64,000 nucleotides of DNA from an uncultured Clostridia bacterium (GCA_947630185.1 CANRGT010000010.1:1-64000); one strand, 5' to 3'. Shown: positions 20,027-30,997, numbered from the stretch's first letter. Notes: generated by a model not told the origin, from the sequence alone. Made by a program: numbers and translations.

Positions 20027-21382
20027 TTATTTTAACAAACCTTTAAGGTCTTTTGAATCTAAGCTATTCATTAGCTTTTTCATACCACCTTTATTGTTTT
20101 GCATTTGCTTCATCATTTTCTGAGTCATTTCAAAGGATTTCATAAACTTATTAATTTCTTGTACAGTTGTACCACTTCCTTTAGCAATACGAACTCGTCT
20201 GTTGCCATTTAATATACGAGGATTTTTTCTTTCCTCTTTTGTCATAGAGCAAATCATTGCTTCTATTCTAACAAATTCTTTATCGTCAACTTTAACATCT
20301 TTTAACTGGTTCATTCCCGGTATCATTTTTAATATAGAAGAAAAAGAACCCATTTTTTTTATTTGTTTTAATTGTGCTAAATAATCATCTAAGTCCAATT
20401 CTTTCTTCTTATTTAACTGTTTTTCTAATTTTTCTGCTTCTTCTAAATCAAATGTTTCTTCTGCTTTTTCGATAATTGATAATACATCACCCATACCTAG
20501 AATTCTTTGTGCCATTCTTTCTGGATAAAATACTTCAATATCACTTAGCTTTTCACCAGTTGCTGCAAACTTTATTGGTCTTCCAGTTACTTTTTTAACA
20601 GATAAAGCTGCGCCACCACGAGTGTCGCCATCTAATTTGGTAAGTACAACGCCGTCAATTCCTAAATTTTCATTAAAAGATTTTGCAACATTTACAGCAT
20701 CTTGACCTGTCATGCTATCTACAACTAATAATATTTCATGTGGTTTCACATCTCTTTTAATATTTTTTAGTTCTTGCATTAACTCTTCATCAATATGCAA
20801 ACGACCTGCAGTATCTAGAATTACAACATCATTTAATTTGCTCATTGCTACTGACATTGCTTGTTTTGCAATATGTACAACATCTTTTGATTGTTCATTG
20901 CTAAATACTGGAATGTTAAGCTGTGCGCCTACTACTTGTAATTGCTTAATTGCTGCTGGCCTATATATGTCACAAGCTACTAATAATGGCTTTTTACCTT
21001 GTTTTCTAAGAAGATTAGCAATTTTACCTGCTGTTGTAGTTTTTCCTGAACCTTGCAAACCTACTAACATAATAACTGTTGGAGGGTTTGGTGTAAAGTT
21101 TATTTTACTTTCTGTTCCACCTAAAAGCTCTACTAGCTCGTCTTTTACAACTTTTACAACTTGTTGGCCCGGTGTTAATGATTTTAAAACATCTTGACCT
21201 AAAGCTTTTTCCTGAACCTGAGCTATAAATTCTTTTACTATTAAATAGTTAACATCTGCTTCTAGTAAAGCAAGTTTTACTTCTCTTAACATATCTTTTA
21301 AATCAGATTCTGTAATTCTTGCTTTTCCTCTTAATCTTCTTGTAATATCTTGGAGTTTTGAACTTAAACCTTCAAAAGCCAT
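20027..21382 (-). CDS. ffh: Signal recognition particle protein Ffh
   Basis: GLQGSGKTTTAGKIA, DTAGRLHIDEELM, TKLDGDTRGGAALS, M domain. Confidence 0.98.
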   Translation of the reverse strand: MAFEGLSSKLQDITRRLRGKARITESDLKDMLREVKLALLEADVNYLIVKEFIAQVQEKALGQDVLKSLTPGQQVVKVVKDELVELLGGTESKINFTPNPPTVIMLVGLQGSGKTTTAGKIANLLRKQGKKPLLVACDIYRPAAIKQLQVVGAQLNIPVFSNEQSKDVVHIAKQAMSVAMSKLNDVVILDTAGRLHIDEELMQELKNIKRDVKPHEILLVVDSMTGQDAVNVAKSFNENLGIDGVVLTKLDGDTRGGAALSVKKVTGRPIKFAATGEKLSDIEVFYPERMAQRILGMGDVLSIIEKAEETFDLEEAEKLEKQLNKKKELDLDDYLAQLKQIKKMGSFSSILKMIPGMNQLKDVKVDDKEFVRIEAMICSMTKEERKNPRILNGNRRVRIAKGSGTTVQEINKFMKSFEMTQKMMKQMQNNKGGMKKLMNSLDSKDLKGLLK

Positions 21383-21522
21383 TTAAGCACCTCTTTTTCT
21401 CTTAAGATTAGTCCTTGTACCTATAATAATTATTGTAGCAATTTTTGTATATATGTTAGTTCGTATATTACTATTTATATTGCTTCATTAAAATTTCAAG
21501 TATAGGACCATGATTTGATTTT

Positions 21523-21927
21523 TTAAGCTAAACAACTTAGTTCTTGGCATACATGTTCTAAAATTTTTGCAATCTTTTTGTCAGAAGATGTATCTTCTAT
21601 TTTGCTTAATTCTTGCAAAATTTGTTGAAGTTGTTTATCTTGTTTTAATGTTCTTTCCATAAATGCTAGCTTTTCTTCTAATTCGAAAAGTTTACTCTCT
21701 CCCTTCTTGATAATATCTCTTACTGCTTGCCTTGTAATATTATTATTCTCAGCAATTTCAGAAAGTGATAAATCATTGTTGTAATAGTCGTTTATAAATT
21801 CATATTGCTTTTTTGTTAGCATTTTTCCATATATTTGGCATAGCATACTAACTTGTATATTTTTTTCCAACTTTTCATCACTCCCTACTTTTAGTAAGTA
21901 ATATTTTGCACAAAAAAATATTAGCAT
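21523..21927 (-). CDS. ylxM: YlxM-like sigma-70 region 4-type DNA-binding protein
   Basis: YEFINDYYNNDLSLSEIAENNNITRQAVRDIIKKGESKL; upstream of ffh. Confidence 0.88.
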   Translation of the reverse strand: MLIFFCAKYYLLKVGSDEKLEKNIQVSMLCQIYGKMLTKKQYEFINDYYNNDLSLSEIAENNNITRQAVRDIIKKGESKLFELEEKLAFMERTLKQDKQLQQILQELSKIEDTSSDKKIAKILEHVCQELSCLA

Positions 21928-22055
21928 TTTTGTAATGCTAATATACTTTACACTATTTTTTCTGATTTGTCAAGTGTTTTAGTGATTTTTTTTGATTTTT
22001 TATTTACATATTTTTGTTATTTTTTAAATTTTTTTATTATTTTTTCAAAAACCTC

Positions 22056-22084
22056 TTGACAACACGAACAAGTTTTTGTATACT
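22056..22084 (+). promoter_or_regulatory. Consensus SigA-type promoter
   Basis: TTGACA-17 nt-TATACT upstream of the 22136 CDS. Confidence 0.7.
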
Positions 22085-22135
22085 ATGTACGAACATTGAT
22101 TTGGTAAACATTTATTTTGTTAGGAGGTATTATAC

Positions 22136-22720
22136 ATGAATATATTAAGAAGCAATAGTGCAGTAGCATTTCAAACTATAGTTGGAGGAAGAAAAGTATT
22201 TAACTTTGAAAAAGAATTAAAAAGGAAAACTAGTATAGCAACAGCTAAAAATACAATTTATATTTTAGGCAAGCTATATCAAGTTTATTTCTTTTATTCA
22301 AATACAAAAGTTCCTTCTATTTATTTAGAGAATCATCATATAGTTGTAATTCTTCCTAATAAATATAAGAAAATGGATGTTAATCTTATTTTAAATACTT
22401 TGACGGAAAAATTCTATGATAAAATAGCAGAGCAAGAAATAGAAAGAGCCATGGAAAAGGTAAGATTAATGGTTGGCTTTGCACCAGAAGATTTTGAAAT
22501 AAAAAGAATAAAAAATATGGCTATTTCTTCATGCAATGCTACTAAAAAAGAAATTACTTTTAGCCCCGATATTGTAAAATACGATAGAAATGCTATTGAA
22601 TATATTGTTCTACATGAATTTTGTCATTTAAAATATAAAATCCATGCAAAAGGTTTTTGGCAAATGATAAAAAAATATATGCCAAATTATGAAATTTATA
22701 AAAATGTATATTCTGTTTAG
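22136..22720 (+). CDS. YgjP-like (M48/DUF45) metal-dependent hydrolase
   Basis: YIVLHEFCHLKYKIHAKGFWQMIKKYMPNYE. Confidence 0.85.
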   Translation: MNILRSNSAVAFQTIVGGRKVFNFEKELKRKTSIATAKNTIYILGKLYQVYFFYSNTKVPSIYLENHHIVVILPNKYKKMDVNLILNTLTEKFYDKIAEQEIERAMEKVRLMVGFAPEDFEIKRIKNMAISSCNATKKEITFSPDIVKYDRNAIEYIVLHEFCHLKYKIHAKGFWQMIKKYMPNYEIYKNVYSV

Positions 22721-22797
22721 TTATTAATAATATTGGTTAGTAATTAAATAAATATAGGCTTTATAATTAGATATAATTTTTCCGAAATAATAGATAA

Positions 22798-22842
22798 TGA
22801 GCTTTCCAAAGCATATTTTAAGAAAGCTCATTTGTTTTAAAA
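22798..22842. terminator. Terminator hairpin
   Basis: atgagctttc...gaaagctcat + T-run. Confidence 0.65.
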
Positions 22843-22892
22843 ATTTTTTATACTTACATATTTAAAACTATAATTAATATATTTTTAAGTTA

Positions 22893-23384
22893 TTATTTTA
22901 TTCTCTCATAATTTACAAATTCATAATCGTATGGATTTTGCTCATCTGTTATGCCTTTTTCTCTTGATACAACCTTCCATTCGTCTTTATTAATTTCAGG
23001 GAATGTAACATCACCATCAAATTCTTGATTTATATGTGTAATATATAACTTATCTGCATAAGGCATTAGTAATCTATAAATAGTTGCTCCACCTATTACA
23101 AAGTTTTCTTCTTCGTCATCTGCATATTTTTTAACCATACTAACATCTTCTAATACTTCTACGTTTTCATTTTCAATATTTAGTTCCATGTCATTGCATA
23201 ATATAACATGCTTTCTATTTGGTAATACTCTACCTAACGATTCAAAGGTTTTTCTTCCCATAATTATTGTATGACCTGATGTTATTTCTTTAAAATGTTT
23301 TAAATCTGCTGGTATATGCCAAATTAGTTTATTATCTTTTCCTATAACATTATTTTTAGCTACTGCTACAATTATACTTAACAT
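22893..23384 (-). CDS. folA: Dihydrofolate reductase
   Basis: MLSIIVAVAKNNVIGKDNKLIWHIPADLKHFKEIT, MGRKTFESLG. Confidence 0.97.
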   Translation of the reverse strand: MLSIIVAVAKNNVIGKDNKLIWHIPADLKHFKEITSGHTIIMGRKTFESLGRVLPNRKHVILCNDMELNIENENVEVLEDVSMVKKYADDEEENFVIGGATIYRLLMPYADKLYITHINQEFDGDVTFPEINKDEWKVVSREKGITDEQNPYDYEFVNYERIK

Positions 23385-23465
23385 ACATATTCTCCTTATA
23401 AATATACTTTTTCATGCATATGCCTTCATTTTCGTATATATATTTTATATATCATTGCGTATATT

Positions 23466-24299
23466 CTATACTGCAACTGGCATATCTATTTTTCCTAAGT
23501 GTTCATAATTTTCTAATTTTATATCATCTGGTGTAAAAGCATAAAAGTCTTTTATCTCTGGATTTATCCAAAGTTTTGGTGCTGGAAGTGCTTTATCTCT
23601 TCTTGATAATTGCTCCTTCATACCTTCTATTTGATTTTCATATATATGTGCATTGCTAATGCATACTGTTAAAAGCCCTGGTTTATAGCCTGTTACTTGT
23701 GCAAGTAAATGTACCAATACTGCATATTGTACAACATTAAATGGATTTCCAAGTGGTAGATCGTTTGAACGTATTGTAAGCATACAATTTAATTTTCCTG
23801 CTGTTACATCCCAGCAACTATTAAATACGCATGGATAAAGTGAACCTGTATTAAGATAAGGAATTTGCCATAAGTTGATTATCATTCTTCTATTTTGAGG
23901 ATTTGTTTTTAGTTGCTCTATTAAAGTATCTATTTGATGAAATTCTTTTACTACCCAACCATAAGCAGTTCCAATGGTTCCATCCTCCATTTCCCATTCA
24001 TCCCAAATGTGAACATTTTGTGCTTTTAATTCTTCAACACTATTAGATTGCTTTTGAAATATCCATAATAATTCTTTTACTGCTGTTTTGAAGGCTACGA
24101 ATTTTGTTGTTAGTATTGGAAATTCTTCTTCCAAATTAAATTGCATAATTTGGTGTGGTAATTTATATGTAGCAATTCCTGTTCTATTTTGGTCATAATA
24201 ACCTTCTTTTAGTATTTTATCAACCATGTCCAAATAAATATCATCAAACTTACTCATATATTTTTCTCCTTTTTCTTTTTTCTTCACATAATATATCAA
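23466..24299 (-). CDS. thyA: Thymidylate synthase (start probably at the internal ATG, 24257)
   Basis: [40 protein letters not shown]. Confidence 0.96.
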   Translation of the reverse strand: MIYYVKKKEKGEKYMSKFDDIYLDMVDKILKEGYYDQNRTGIATYKLPHQIMQFNLEEEFPILTTKFVAFKTAVKELLWIFQKQSNSVEELKAQNVHIWDEWEMEDGTIGTAYGWVVKEFHQIDTLIEQLKTNPQNRRMIINLWQIPYLNTGSLYPCVFNSCWDVTAGKLNCMLTIRSNDLPLGNPFNVVQYAVLVHLLAQVTGYKPGLLTVCISNAHIYENQIEGMKEQLSRRDKALPAPKLWINPEIKDFYAFTPDDIKLENYEHLGKIDMPVAV

Positions 24300-24434
24300 A
24301 AGCTGACAAAAAATGCAATAAAATTCAATTATTAAGTTTTATTTTTTAATTTAAAGTTGACTTCAATGTTTCAAAAAGAGCGGAAAATTTGTACTTTTCT
24401 TGTAGATGAAGCTTATCGTGGAAAACACTTAGAT

Positions 24435-24776
24435 TTATATCTTTCCAATTCTTATTCCAATTACACCATATTGTTTTTGTTTTTCTGGTGTATAAAACTC
24501 TTCTAATACTTCTAATAACTCTTGTTTGGTCATTGATTTATCAGCCATCATTTCGATATCAAAATCTTTAAATAAATCTACAAATGTATTGTATCTCAAT
24601 AATCCTATAACTTTTACCTTCATTGTTGTTATAAGCTCTGGTTCTTTTTGAAAAATTATAGTATCTCCTATATTAATTTTTTGTCTTTTTTCATCATATA
24701 GCCTTAATTCTATTCTTTTTGTTCCATTATTAATATAGTCAAAATATTTAGGTTGTAATTTTAATATATGTTCCAT
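24435..24776 (-). CDS. ASCH/PUA-fold domain protein
   Basis: HILKLQPKYFDYINNGTKRIELRLYDEKRQKINIGDTIIF. Confidence 0.8.
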   Translation of the reverse strand: MEHILKLQPKYFDYINNGTKRIELRLYDEKRQKINIGDTIIFQKEPELITTMKVKVIGLLRYNTFVDLFKDFDIEMMADKSMTKQELLEVLEEFYTPEKQKQYGVIGIRIGKI

Positions 24777-24853
24777 TTTTATTTACCTCCATACGATATG
24801 CTAACATATATTTTTCTTTTTTAAATATTAATATTAGTAATTTTCACTATATT

Positions 24854-25736
24854 CTAGTCCCAATTTGGAACATACTCTTCTTCATGCTCTCCTAATTCTT
24901 GTATGTATCCATTTTTAAGATCTAGTGTATATAAAAAGTTTTCAATTTCTTTATATTCTTTCTTATTTAATTTTCTATTTAAAAGTGTATCTTCTTTTGC
25001 CTTATTAGTAGGAAAATATTGTGCCATAATGCTAACATATATTTCTTCATCTATATTTTCTTTAATCCATTTTAAGATATGCTTGCTGTTTTGAATATGA
25101 TTTGGCAAAACTAAATGTCTTATTATAACACCTTTTTGTATTATGCCATCATCATTAAATATAGGTTTTCCTACTTGTTTTATCATTTCTTCTATGGCTT
25201 TTGTTACTACTTCAAAATAATTATTTACTTTAGAATATTTTTCAGAAAGTTCATTTGAATAATATTTTAAATCTGGTAAATATATATCAATATACCCTTC
25301 TAGTTCTTTCAAAGTTTGTATGCTTTCATATCCATTTGTGTTATAAATAACTGGAATATTTAAGCCATTCTTTTTTGCTATTTTTAATGCATCCAATATT
25401 TGCTTTGCATACATTGTAGGTGTTACTAAGTTTATATTATTAACCTTCTTTTCTTGCTGGCTTAAAAATATTTGTGCCAATTCTTCTATAGTTATTTCTT
25501 TTCCTTTGTCTCCTTGACTTATTTCATAATTCTGGCAATATATACAGCCCAAATTACAGTTACTAAAAAATATAGTACCTGAACCATTTTTTCCACTTAT
25601 ACAAGGTTCCTCATAATAATGGGTTGAAGCTAATGCTATTTTTATTTTATCATCACATTTGCACCAACCGTTTTTCACCTAAAGTTCTATTTACGCCACA
25701 ATTTCTAGGACATATATCACATTTTTCTAAATTCAT
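24854..25736 (-). pseudogene. Radical SAM protein, PflX/COG1313-like, with apparent 1-nt frameshift near 25664-25676
   Basis: Upstream frame MNLEKCDICPRNCGVNRTLGEK then shift into GWCKCDDKIKIALAS...CISGKNGSGTIFFSNCNLGCIYCQNY. Confidence 0.75.
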
Positions 25737-25965
25737 TTTCTATTTCTCGTTTTTTTGTTTATCTTATCAGTTGTATAGTTAATATTCAAGAATTTTTGGA
25801 ATTATTTTTAGATTTTAAAAATAAGTTTGATTTAAAATTTTAAAAATTAAATTTAAATAATGATTTTTAAATTAATATTAATTAAGAGAACATTTAATAA
25901 TAATTTTTTATTATAATTTACTCAAATAATTTTGAGTATCATGGAATATATGTAGAATATAAATT

Positions 25966-26226
25966 TCACCGTATTGTATTTACTTCATAGATTACATTAT
26001 AATTAAATATGTGCATCCTTCGTATATTTCTTACTTTATCTCCATAATTTTTTATTCTCATATATTTTTCAGGAAAATAACTTAAATTTGAAATATTGTT
26101 TAATATCGTTTTTACTAATTTATTTGCAACATTAGTTTCTTTTAAGTAATCTTTAATATAAAAATAAATATTTTTTAAATCTTTGTATGCTTTAGGAGAC
26201 CAAATAATTTTATATTTATAAATCAA
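25966..26226 (-). CDS. RelE/ParE-family toxin
   Basis: YKIIWSPKAYKDLKNIYFYIKDYLKE...VRNIRRMHIFNYNVIYEV. Confidence 0.85.
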   Translation of the reverse strand: MIYKYKIIWSPKAYKDLKNIYFYIKDYLKETNVANKLVKTILNNISNLSYFPEKYMRIKNYGDKVRNIRRMHIFNYNVIYEVNTIR

Positions 26227-26599
26227 TATTATACTTCTCCTCCATTTCTGCTACTATATTTTCCATAGGAATTCCTTTTCCATCTTCAATTTCTTTTATA
26301 GCTTCATCAATTTTATTAAAGAAATCTTTTTGAAACTCCTGTAATGTAGCATAGTGCTTATCAAAATATTTAGCTACAAGTTTATCAATTCTCTCTTCTT
26401 CTGTTTCTTTACAATTCTTTTGTAATTTTTCATATGCTTCATCGCTTAAAATAACTAAATCATTTACACCATTTCTAGTTATATACATTGGTTCTTTTGT
26501 TTGGTGGCAAATTTTTGAAATTTCATTATAATTATTTCTTAAATCAGCACATGGCCTAATTAGTGACATATTAAGCACCTCCTTATTCATTATGTACAA
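26216..26599 (-). CDS. Phd/YefM-family antitoxin (start likely at the internal ATG before SLIRPCADLRNNY)
   Basis: SLIRPCADLRNNYNEISKICHQTKEPMYITRNGVNDLVILSDEAYEKL; overlaps the toxin gene. Confidence 0.87.
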   Translation of the reverse strand: MYIMNKEVLNMSLIRPCADLRNNYNEISKICHQTKEPMYITRNGVNDLVILSDEAYEKLQKNCKETEEERIDKLVAKYFDKHYATLQEFQKDFFNKIDEAIKEIEDGKGIPMENIVAEMEEKYNIDL

Positions 26600-26779
26600 A
26601 TAATATCATAATTATGATATATTTACAAGTTTTTTTAAAATTTTTCATAAAAAGTAAGAAATAATATTTCACTTTATCATTTTATTCAAAACATAATCAA
26701 GCCTTTATTTTTAAGGTCATGCACTTTATTTTTTAGATAGCATATAATTTTTATATATCAAGTTTGGAGGTATATATAT

Positions 26780-27481
26780 ATGTTTGCACTTTCTTTCTCC
26801 GGTCTTTTAGCCTTTTTAAATTCAGCTGTATTTTTAGTTGGTTATATTTCTAATAATTCATTATTTCCTGAGCCTTTAAGTAGTGAAGAAGAAACTAAAT
26901 ATTTAGAGCTTTTAAAGAATGGAGATGAAGAAGCTAGAAATATTTTAATAGAGCGAAATTTAAGGTTAGTTGCCCATGTTTGTAAAAAGTATTCTACTAC
27001 AAAAGTCGAACAAGACGACCTTATTTCTATTGGAACAATTGGCTTAATTAAGGGAATAAATAGCTTTGATAATAAAAAAGGTGTTAGACTCTCTACATAT
27101 ATTTCTCGTTGTATTGATAATGAGATTTTAATGTTTTTGAGAAGTACTAAAAAACTTGGTGCTGAAGTGTATTTAGAAGACCCTATTGGCAAAGATAAAG
27201 ATGATAATACTGTTACTTTACAAGAAGTTTTAGAGAACAATGATAAAAATATAGATGATGCTGTTGATTTAAAACTAAAAGTAAAACAACTTTATGAAAA
27301 AATGAAAGAAGTTTTAAAGGCAAGAGAAAAAACTATTTTGGAATTAAGGTTTGGGCTTGGTGGTAAAAAGCCTTTAACTCAAAATGAAATTGCAAGTAGT
27401 ATGGGAATTTCTCGTTCATATGTTTCAAGAATTGAAACAAAGGCCATTAATAAACTGGCAAAAGAAATGCGAAATGAGTAA
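26780..27481 (+). CDS. sigK: RNA polymerase sporulation sigma factor SigK (uninterrupted)
   Basis: FLVGYISNNSLFPEPLSSEEE..., IERNLRLVAHVCKKY, DDLISIGTIGLIKGI, region 4 HTH. Confidence 0.94.
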   Translation: MFALSFSGLLAFLNSAVFLVGYISNNSLFPEPLSSEEETKYLELLKNGDEEARNILIERNLRLVAHVCKKYSTTKVEQDDLISIGTIGLIKGINSFDNKKGVRLSTYISRCIDNEILMFLRSTKKLGAEVYLEDPIGKDKDDNTVTLQEVLENNDKNIDDAVDLKLKVKQLYEKMKEVLKAREKTILELRFGLGGKKPLTQNEIASSMGISRSYVSRIETKAINKLAKEMRNE

Positions 27482-27499
27482 TGAGTAATATTTTATTTT

Positions 27500-27646
27500 A
27501 AATAAGAATACAAATTTTGTGAAGTTCCGCGTAGCGTTCAAACGTAGCTACTTTAGTAGCGAAGTGCGCTTGGAGCAGCCGACGTATTATTTTTTAAAAG
27601 GATGGCTGCGACAACAAGGAACAAACAAAATTTATATTCTTATTTT
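27500..27646. repeat. Structured repeat element copy 1 (candidate ncRNA or hairpin element)
   Basis: ~20-bp outer stem, gttcc/ggaac, gctac-ttta-gtagc, gcagcc/ggctgc; shares agcgaagtgcgcttggagca with 54695-54836. Confidence 0.75.
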
Positions 27647-27685
27647 ATATTTTAAATTTTCTTTTATATTAGTAAATTTATAAAA

Positions 27686-29413
27686 CTATAATGTCTCTAA
27701 TATCTTCTTCATTTCCTCTTGCCTTTTAACTTTTTTAGTAGTAGTTTTTATTAGTTCTTCAGAAGTTAAAAGCATTTTTTGTATGTGTTTGTATTTTGGG
27801 AAGGTTGTATTTAACTCTTTTATCTTATCCCAAATTATTTTATATAAATCATCTTCACTGCTATCTGGATATTTTTCCTTTGCTTCCTCTACATTGTATA
27901 CGATTTTTACAGCAATTCTAATGTCTGATTTATCTCTTTTATCTGGCACACCAAATACCATACATTCTTCTACTAATTCTATTCTATTTACTAAAGTTTC
28001 AAGCTCTTCTGGGAATACTTTTTTTCCATTCTTTAGAACTATCATGTTTTTATTTCTACCTGTAATATGTAGAATTCCTTTTTTGTCAAAGTATCCTAAG
28101 TCACCTGTATAGAACCATCCATCTTTTAATACTTCAGCAGTTAATTCTGGCATTTCATAATATCCAAGCATTACATTAGGTCCTTTAACTTTTATTTCTC
28201 CAATTTCATTTTCATCTGGATTGTCAATTTCAATTGTGTCATTTATCATCGGAACACCAACTGAACCAGATGCCATTGCTTTATCATTTTCTGCTGCAAT
28301 AACTGGTGCTGTTTCGCTTAATCCATAGCCTTGCACTGTTTTAATTCCCAAATCATTAAATCCTTTTGCAATTTTTGCATCTGCTGGTGCACCACCAGAA
28401 ATAACAAATCTTAATTCTCCACCTAATGCATCTATTACTTGCTTAAATATCTTTCTTCTTATATCAATATGTAATTTTAGTAAAAAGTTGCTTATTACTG
28501 TAGCTACTTTAATAAGTTTGGTTTTACCTTGTTTATCAATTTCCTTCATTATTGTTTTATATATTGCTTCTATTAAAACTGGAACACCTACGAATAAGCT
28601 TACTTTGTATTCATTTAAGTTTTGTTTAATATATCTTAAACCATCTGGGAATGCATTTTTTACGCCACTTGCAAGCATCATAACAATACATGTTGAACCA
28701 AATATATGGTGGAATGGTAAAAATGCTATATTTGTATCTGTTTCTCTAATATCTTCTACACATTGCATAGCATAAATATTTGATGCCACATTTTTTTGTG
28801 ATAGCATTACTGCTTTTGACTTTGATGTTGTTCCTGATGTGAATAGTAAAATGCTCATTGCGTTATCATCTATTTTTGCATTTAAGAAATCTTTTTGTCC
28901 TTCTGCTAATAATTTTTCTCCTTCTTGCATAAGCTCTTTTACTGATTTATAACCAAAGTTGTTTTCACTCATACAGATATATTCTTTTATTGATGTATTT
29001 CCTTTTTCTTTAATTTCATTTATTTGGTCTGTTAATTTTTCATCGAATACAATGCAATCTGCTTTGCTTCTAACTATAGAACTTTCTAGTTCATCATATT
29101 GTAAGTCTTTATCAAGTGGTACTGAAACACTGCCACCTAATAAATTTGCTAAGTGTGTAAGTACCCACTCATAGCGATTTTTTCCTATTATAGCAACTCT
29201 TTTGCCTTTTAAGCCTATGCTATATAAAGCTGTTCCTAGTTTGTTAATGTCTTCTAATAATCCTTCATATGTTATATTTTCATAAGTTACTTCACTTCCG
29301 TTTTTGTGTTTTATAACGAAAGCTATTTTTTCATTATATTTTTCTGAAATGTGGTAAACTAATTCCTTTATGTTGTTAAATTCTGTGGCTTCAAAAATTT
29401 TTATTCTTTCCAT
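27686..29413 (-). CDS. Long-chain fatty acid--CoA ligase (AMP-dependent synthetase)
   Basis: LLFTSGTTSKSKAVMLS, GYGLSETAPVIA, GWFYTGDLGYFDKKG. Confidence 0.93.
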   Translation of the reverse strand: MERIKIFEATEFNNIKELVYHISEKYNEKIAFVIKHKNGSEVTYENITYEGLLEDINKLGTALYSIGLKGKRVAIIGKNRYEWVLTHLANLLGGSVSVPLDKDLQYDELESSIVRSKADCIVFDEKLTDQINEIKEKGNTSIKEYICMSENNFGYKSVKELMQEGEKLLAEGQKDFLNAKIDDNAMSILLFTSGTTSKSKAVMLSQKNVASNIYAMQCVEDIRETDTNIAFLPFHHIFGSTCIVMMLASGVKNAFPDGLRYIKQNLNEYKVSLFVGVPVLIEAIYKTIMKEIDKQGKTKLIKVATVISNFLLKLHIDIRRKIFKQVIDALGGELRFVISGGAPADAKIAKGFNDLGIKTVQGYGLSETAPVIAAENDKAMASGSVGVPMINDTIEIDNPDENEIGEIKVKGPNVMLGYYEMPELTAEVLKDGWFYTGDLGYFDKKGILHITGRNKNMIVLKNGKKVFPEELETLVNRIELVEECMVFGVPDKRDKSDIRIAVKIVYNVEEAKEKYPDSSEDDLYKIIWDKIKELNTTFPKYKHIQKMLLTSEELIKTTTKKVKRQEEMKKILETL

Positions 29414-29686
29414 AAATAAGGCATTCTCCTTTAAAATTAATTTATTTTTGCTTTTTTCTTTAATAAACTATTTGCTCATTTTACTACTTTTTTAGTAATT
29501 TTACTTGTTTTGCAACTTTCTTTTTAGCAAGTTTATTATATCATATCATAAAAAATAGAAAAAGTCTTTAAACTGACTTATTAGTTTAAAGATTTTTTAT
29601 TAGTTTAAAGATTTTTTTAAGTAGCAATTGCAAATATAGATTTAAACAAAATATTAATCTCTTTTTGTAATTTTATTAGTATACAT

Positions 29687-30316
29687 TTATATCATAATTT
29701 TACATTCTATTTCTGGAAGAAGTAATTTTGAAAATTTAATTCCATCTTTTTTTGTTCCAACAATACTTCCATAATGAGTTGGAATAGCTATTTTAGGTTT
29801 TATATAATTTATAAGTTGTGCTGCTTCTTCAAAATCCATAGTATAAGTTCCACCTACTGGCACTAATGCTACATCGCATTTTACATTTTTATTTTCTTCT
29901 GTTATGTCTGTATCTCCTGAAATGTAATAACATACCCCATTTATATTTACTAAATATCCTACCCAACCATTTTCTTTTGGATGAAATTTTTTATTTGTAT
30001 TATAAGCTGGAATTGTTGATATCTCTATTTCATCAATTTTATAATTTTTAAAAGGTTCTACTTCTATAATATTATTTAAATTAAATCCTAATTCTAAAGT
30101 TTCTCTTTTTATTTCCTTTGGAATAAAAATTATAGTATTTTCTTTTTTAACTTTTTCTATATCTTCTTCTGAATAGTGATCATAATGTGAATGTGTTATC
30201 ATAATTATATCTGCATCATTATAATTTTCTTTAATTCTAAAAGGATCTATATAAATTATTTTTTGTGACTTTATTAAAATACTACTATGACACAAAACTT
30301 GTATATTATCTAACAT
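29687..30316 (-). CDS. MBL-fold metal-dependent hydrolase
   Basis: ITHSHYDHYSEEDIEKV, YISGDTD, IPTHYGSI. Confidence 0.88.
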   Translation of the reverse strand: MLDNIQVLCHSSILIKSQKIIYIDPFRIKENYNDADIIMITHSHYDHYSEEDIEKVKKENTIIFIPKEIKRETLELGFNLNNIIEVEPFKNYKIDEIEISTIPAYNTNKKFHPKENGWVGYLVNINGVCYYISGDTDITEENKNVKCDVALVPVGGTYTMDFEEAAQLINYIKPKIAIPTHYGSIVGTKKDGIKFSKLLLPEIECKIMI

Positions 30317-30592
30317 TCTTTTTTCCTCCTAAATATATTCTAATATAACTTTACAATTCTATCAATAAAAATATTAAAAATATTTTTATCTGTTTGGCAA
30401 TGAAATAAATTTAAAAATATTTTTATGACATGGAATACTTTTTAATTCAAAAAATATAATAAAACTATAGAAATTCGTGATGTAAATATTAATGTATAAA
30501 TTGCAAAATTATATTACAAATTCTAATAAAAAAATTGACGAATTTTGTAGATTGTGATATTATGTAAAAAAATAAAAAGGAGGTAAATTTAT

Positions 30593-30997
30593 ATGTACGG
30601 CAGTTCAAGTATTTATTCTTCAGCAGCAGTTGGAAACGCTGTTTGGCTAATTGTTTCTTTAATTATAGCAGTTGTAGGAGGAATTTTAATATACTTCCTA
30701 TTCCTAAGCAGAAAAAATGAAGGAAAATTCACAGGATTTGTTGCTTGGCTATATGATGTTCTATCATTTAAGAAAATGTTTTTAGAGACATTACTAAAAA
30801 TTACATATTTAGTACTTGCTATCTATATTACATTATCTTCTTTTGCAATGATAGGATCTAACTTCATTGGTTTCTTAGTAACATTATTGGTAGGAAATCT
30901 TGTAGTAAGAATTATTTATGAATTTTCACTAATTTTACTAATAATCTGCAGAAACACAACTGAAATAGCTAGAAATACTAAGAAAAAAGATGAATAA
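30593..30997 (+). CDS. Hypothetical membrane protein
   Basis: aggaggtaa SD; three hydrophobic segments. Confidence 0.7.
   Translation: MYGSSSIYSSAAVGNAVWLIVSLIIAVVGGILIYFLFLSRKNEGKFTGFVAWLYDVLSFKKMFLETLLKITYLVLAIYITLSSFAMIGSNFIGFLVTLLVGNLVVRIIYEFSLILLIICRNTTEIARNTKKKDE

Noticed and set aside
22056-22100. SOS box upstream of the YgjP-like gene (cgaacaagtttttg)
   Set aside because: Only one half-site fits the LexA consensus; the sequence is better explained as a plain consensus promoter.
25966-26599. Novel defence pair
   Set aside because: This is an ordinary RelE/ParE-Phd/YefM toxin-antitoxin module.
26780-27481. Possible skin-element interruption of sigK
   Set aside because: The SigK reading frame is complete and uninterrupted.
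29575-29625. Short duplication agtttaaagatttttt
   Set aside because: Low-complexity AT-rich terminator-like sequence; too short to support a distinct element.
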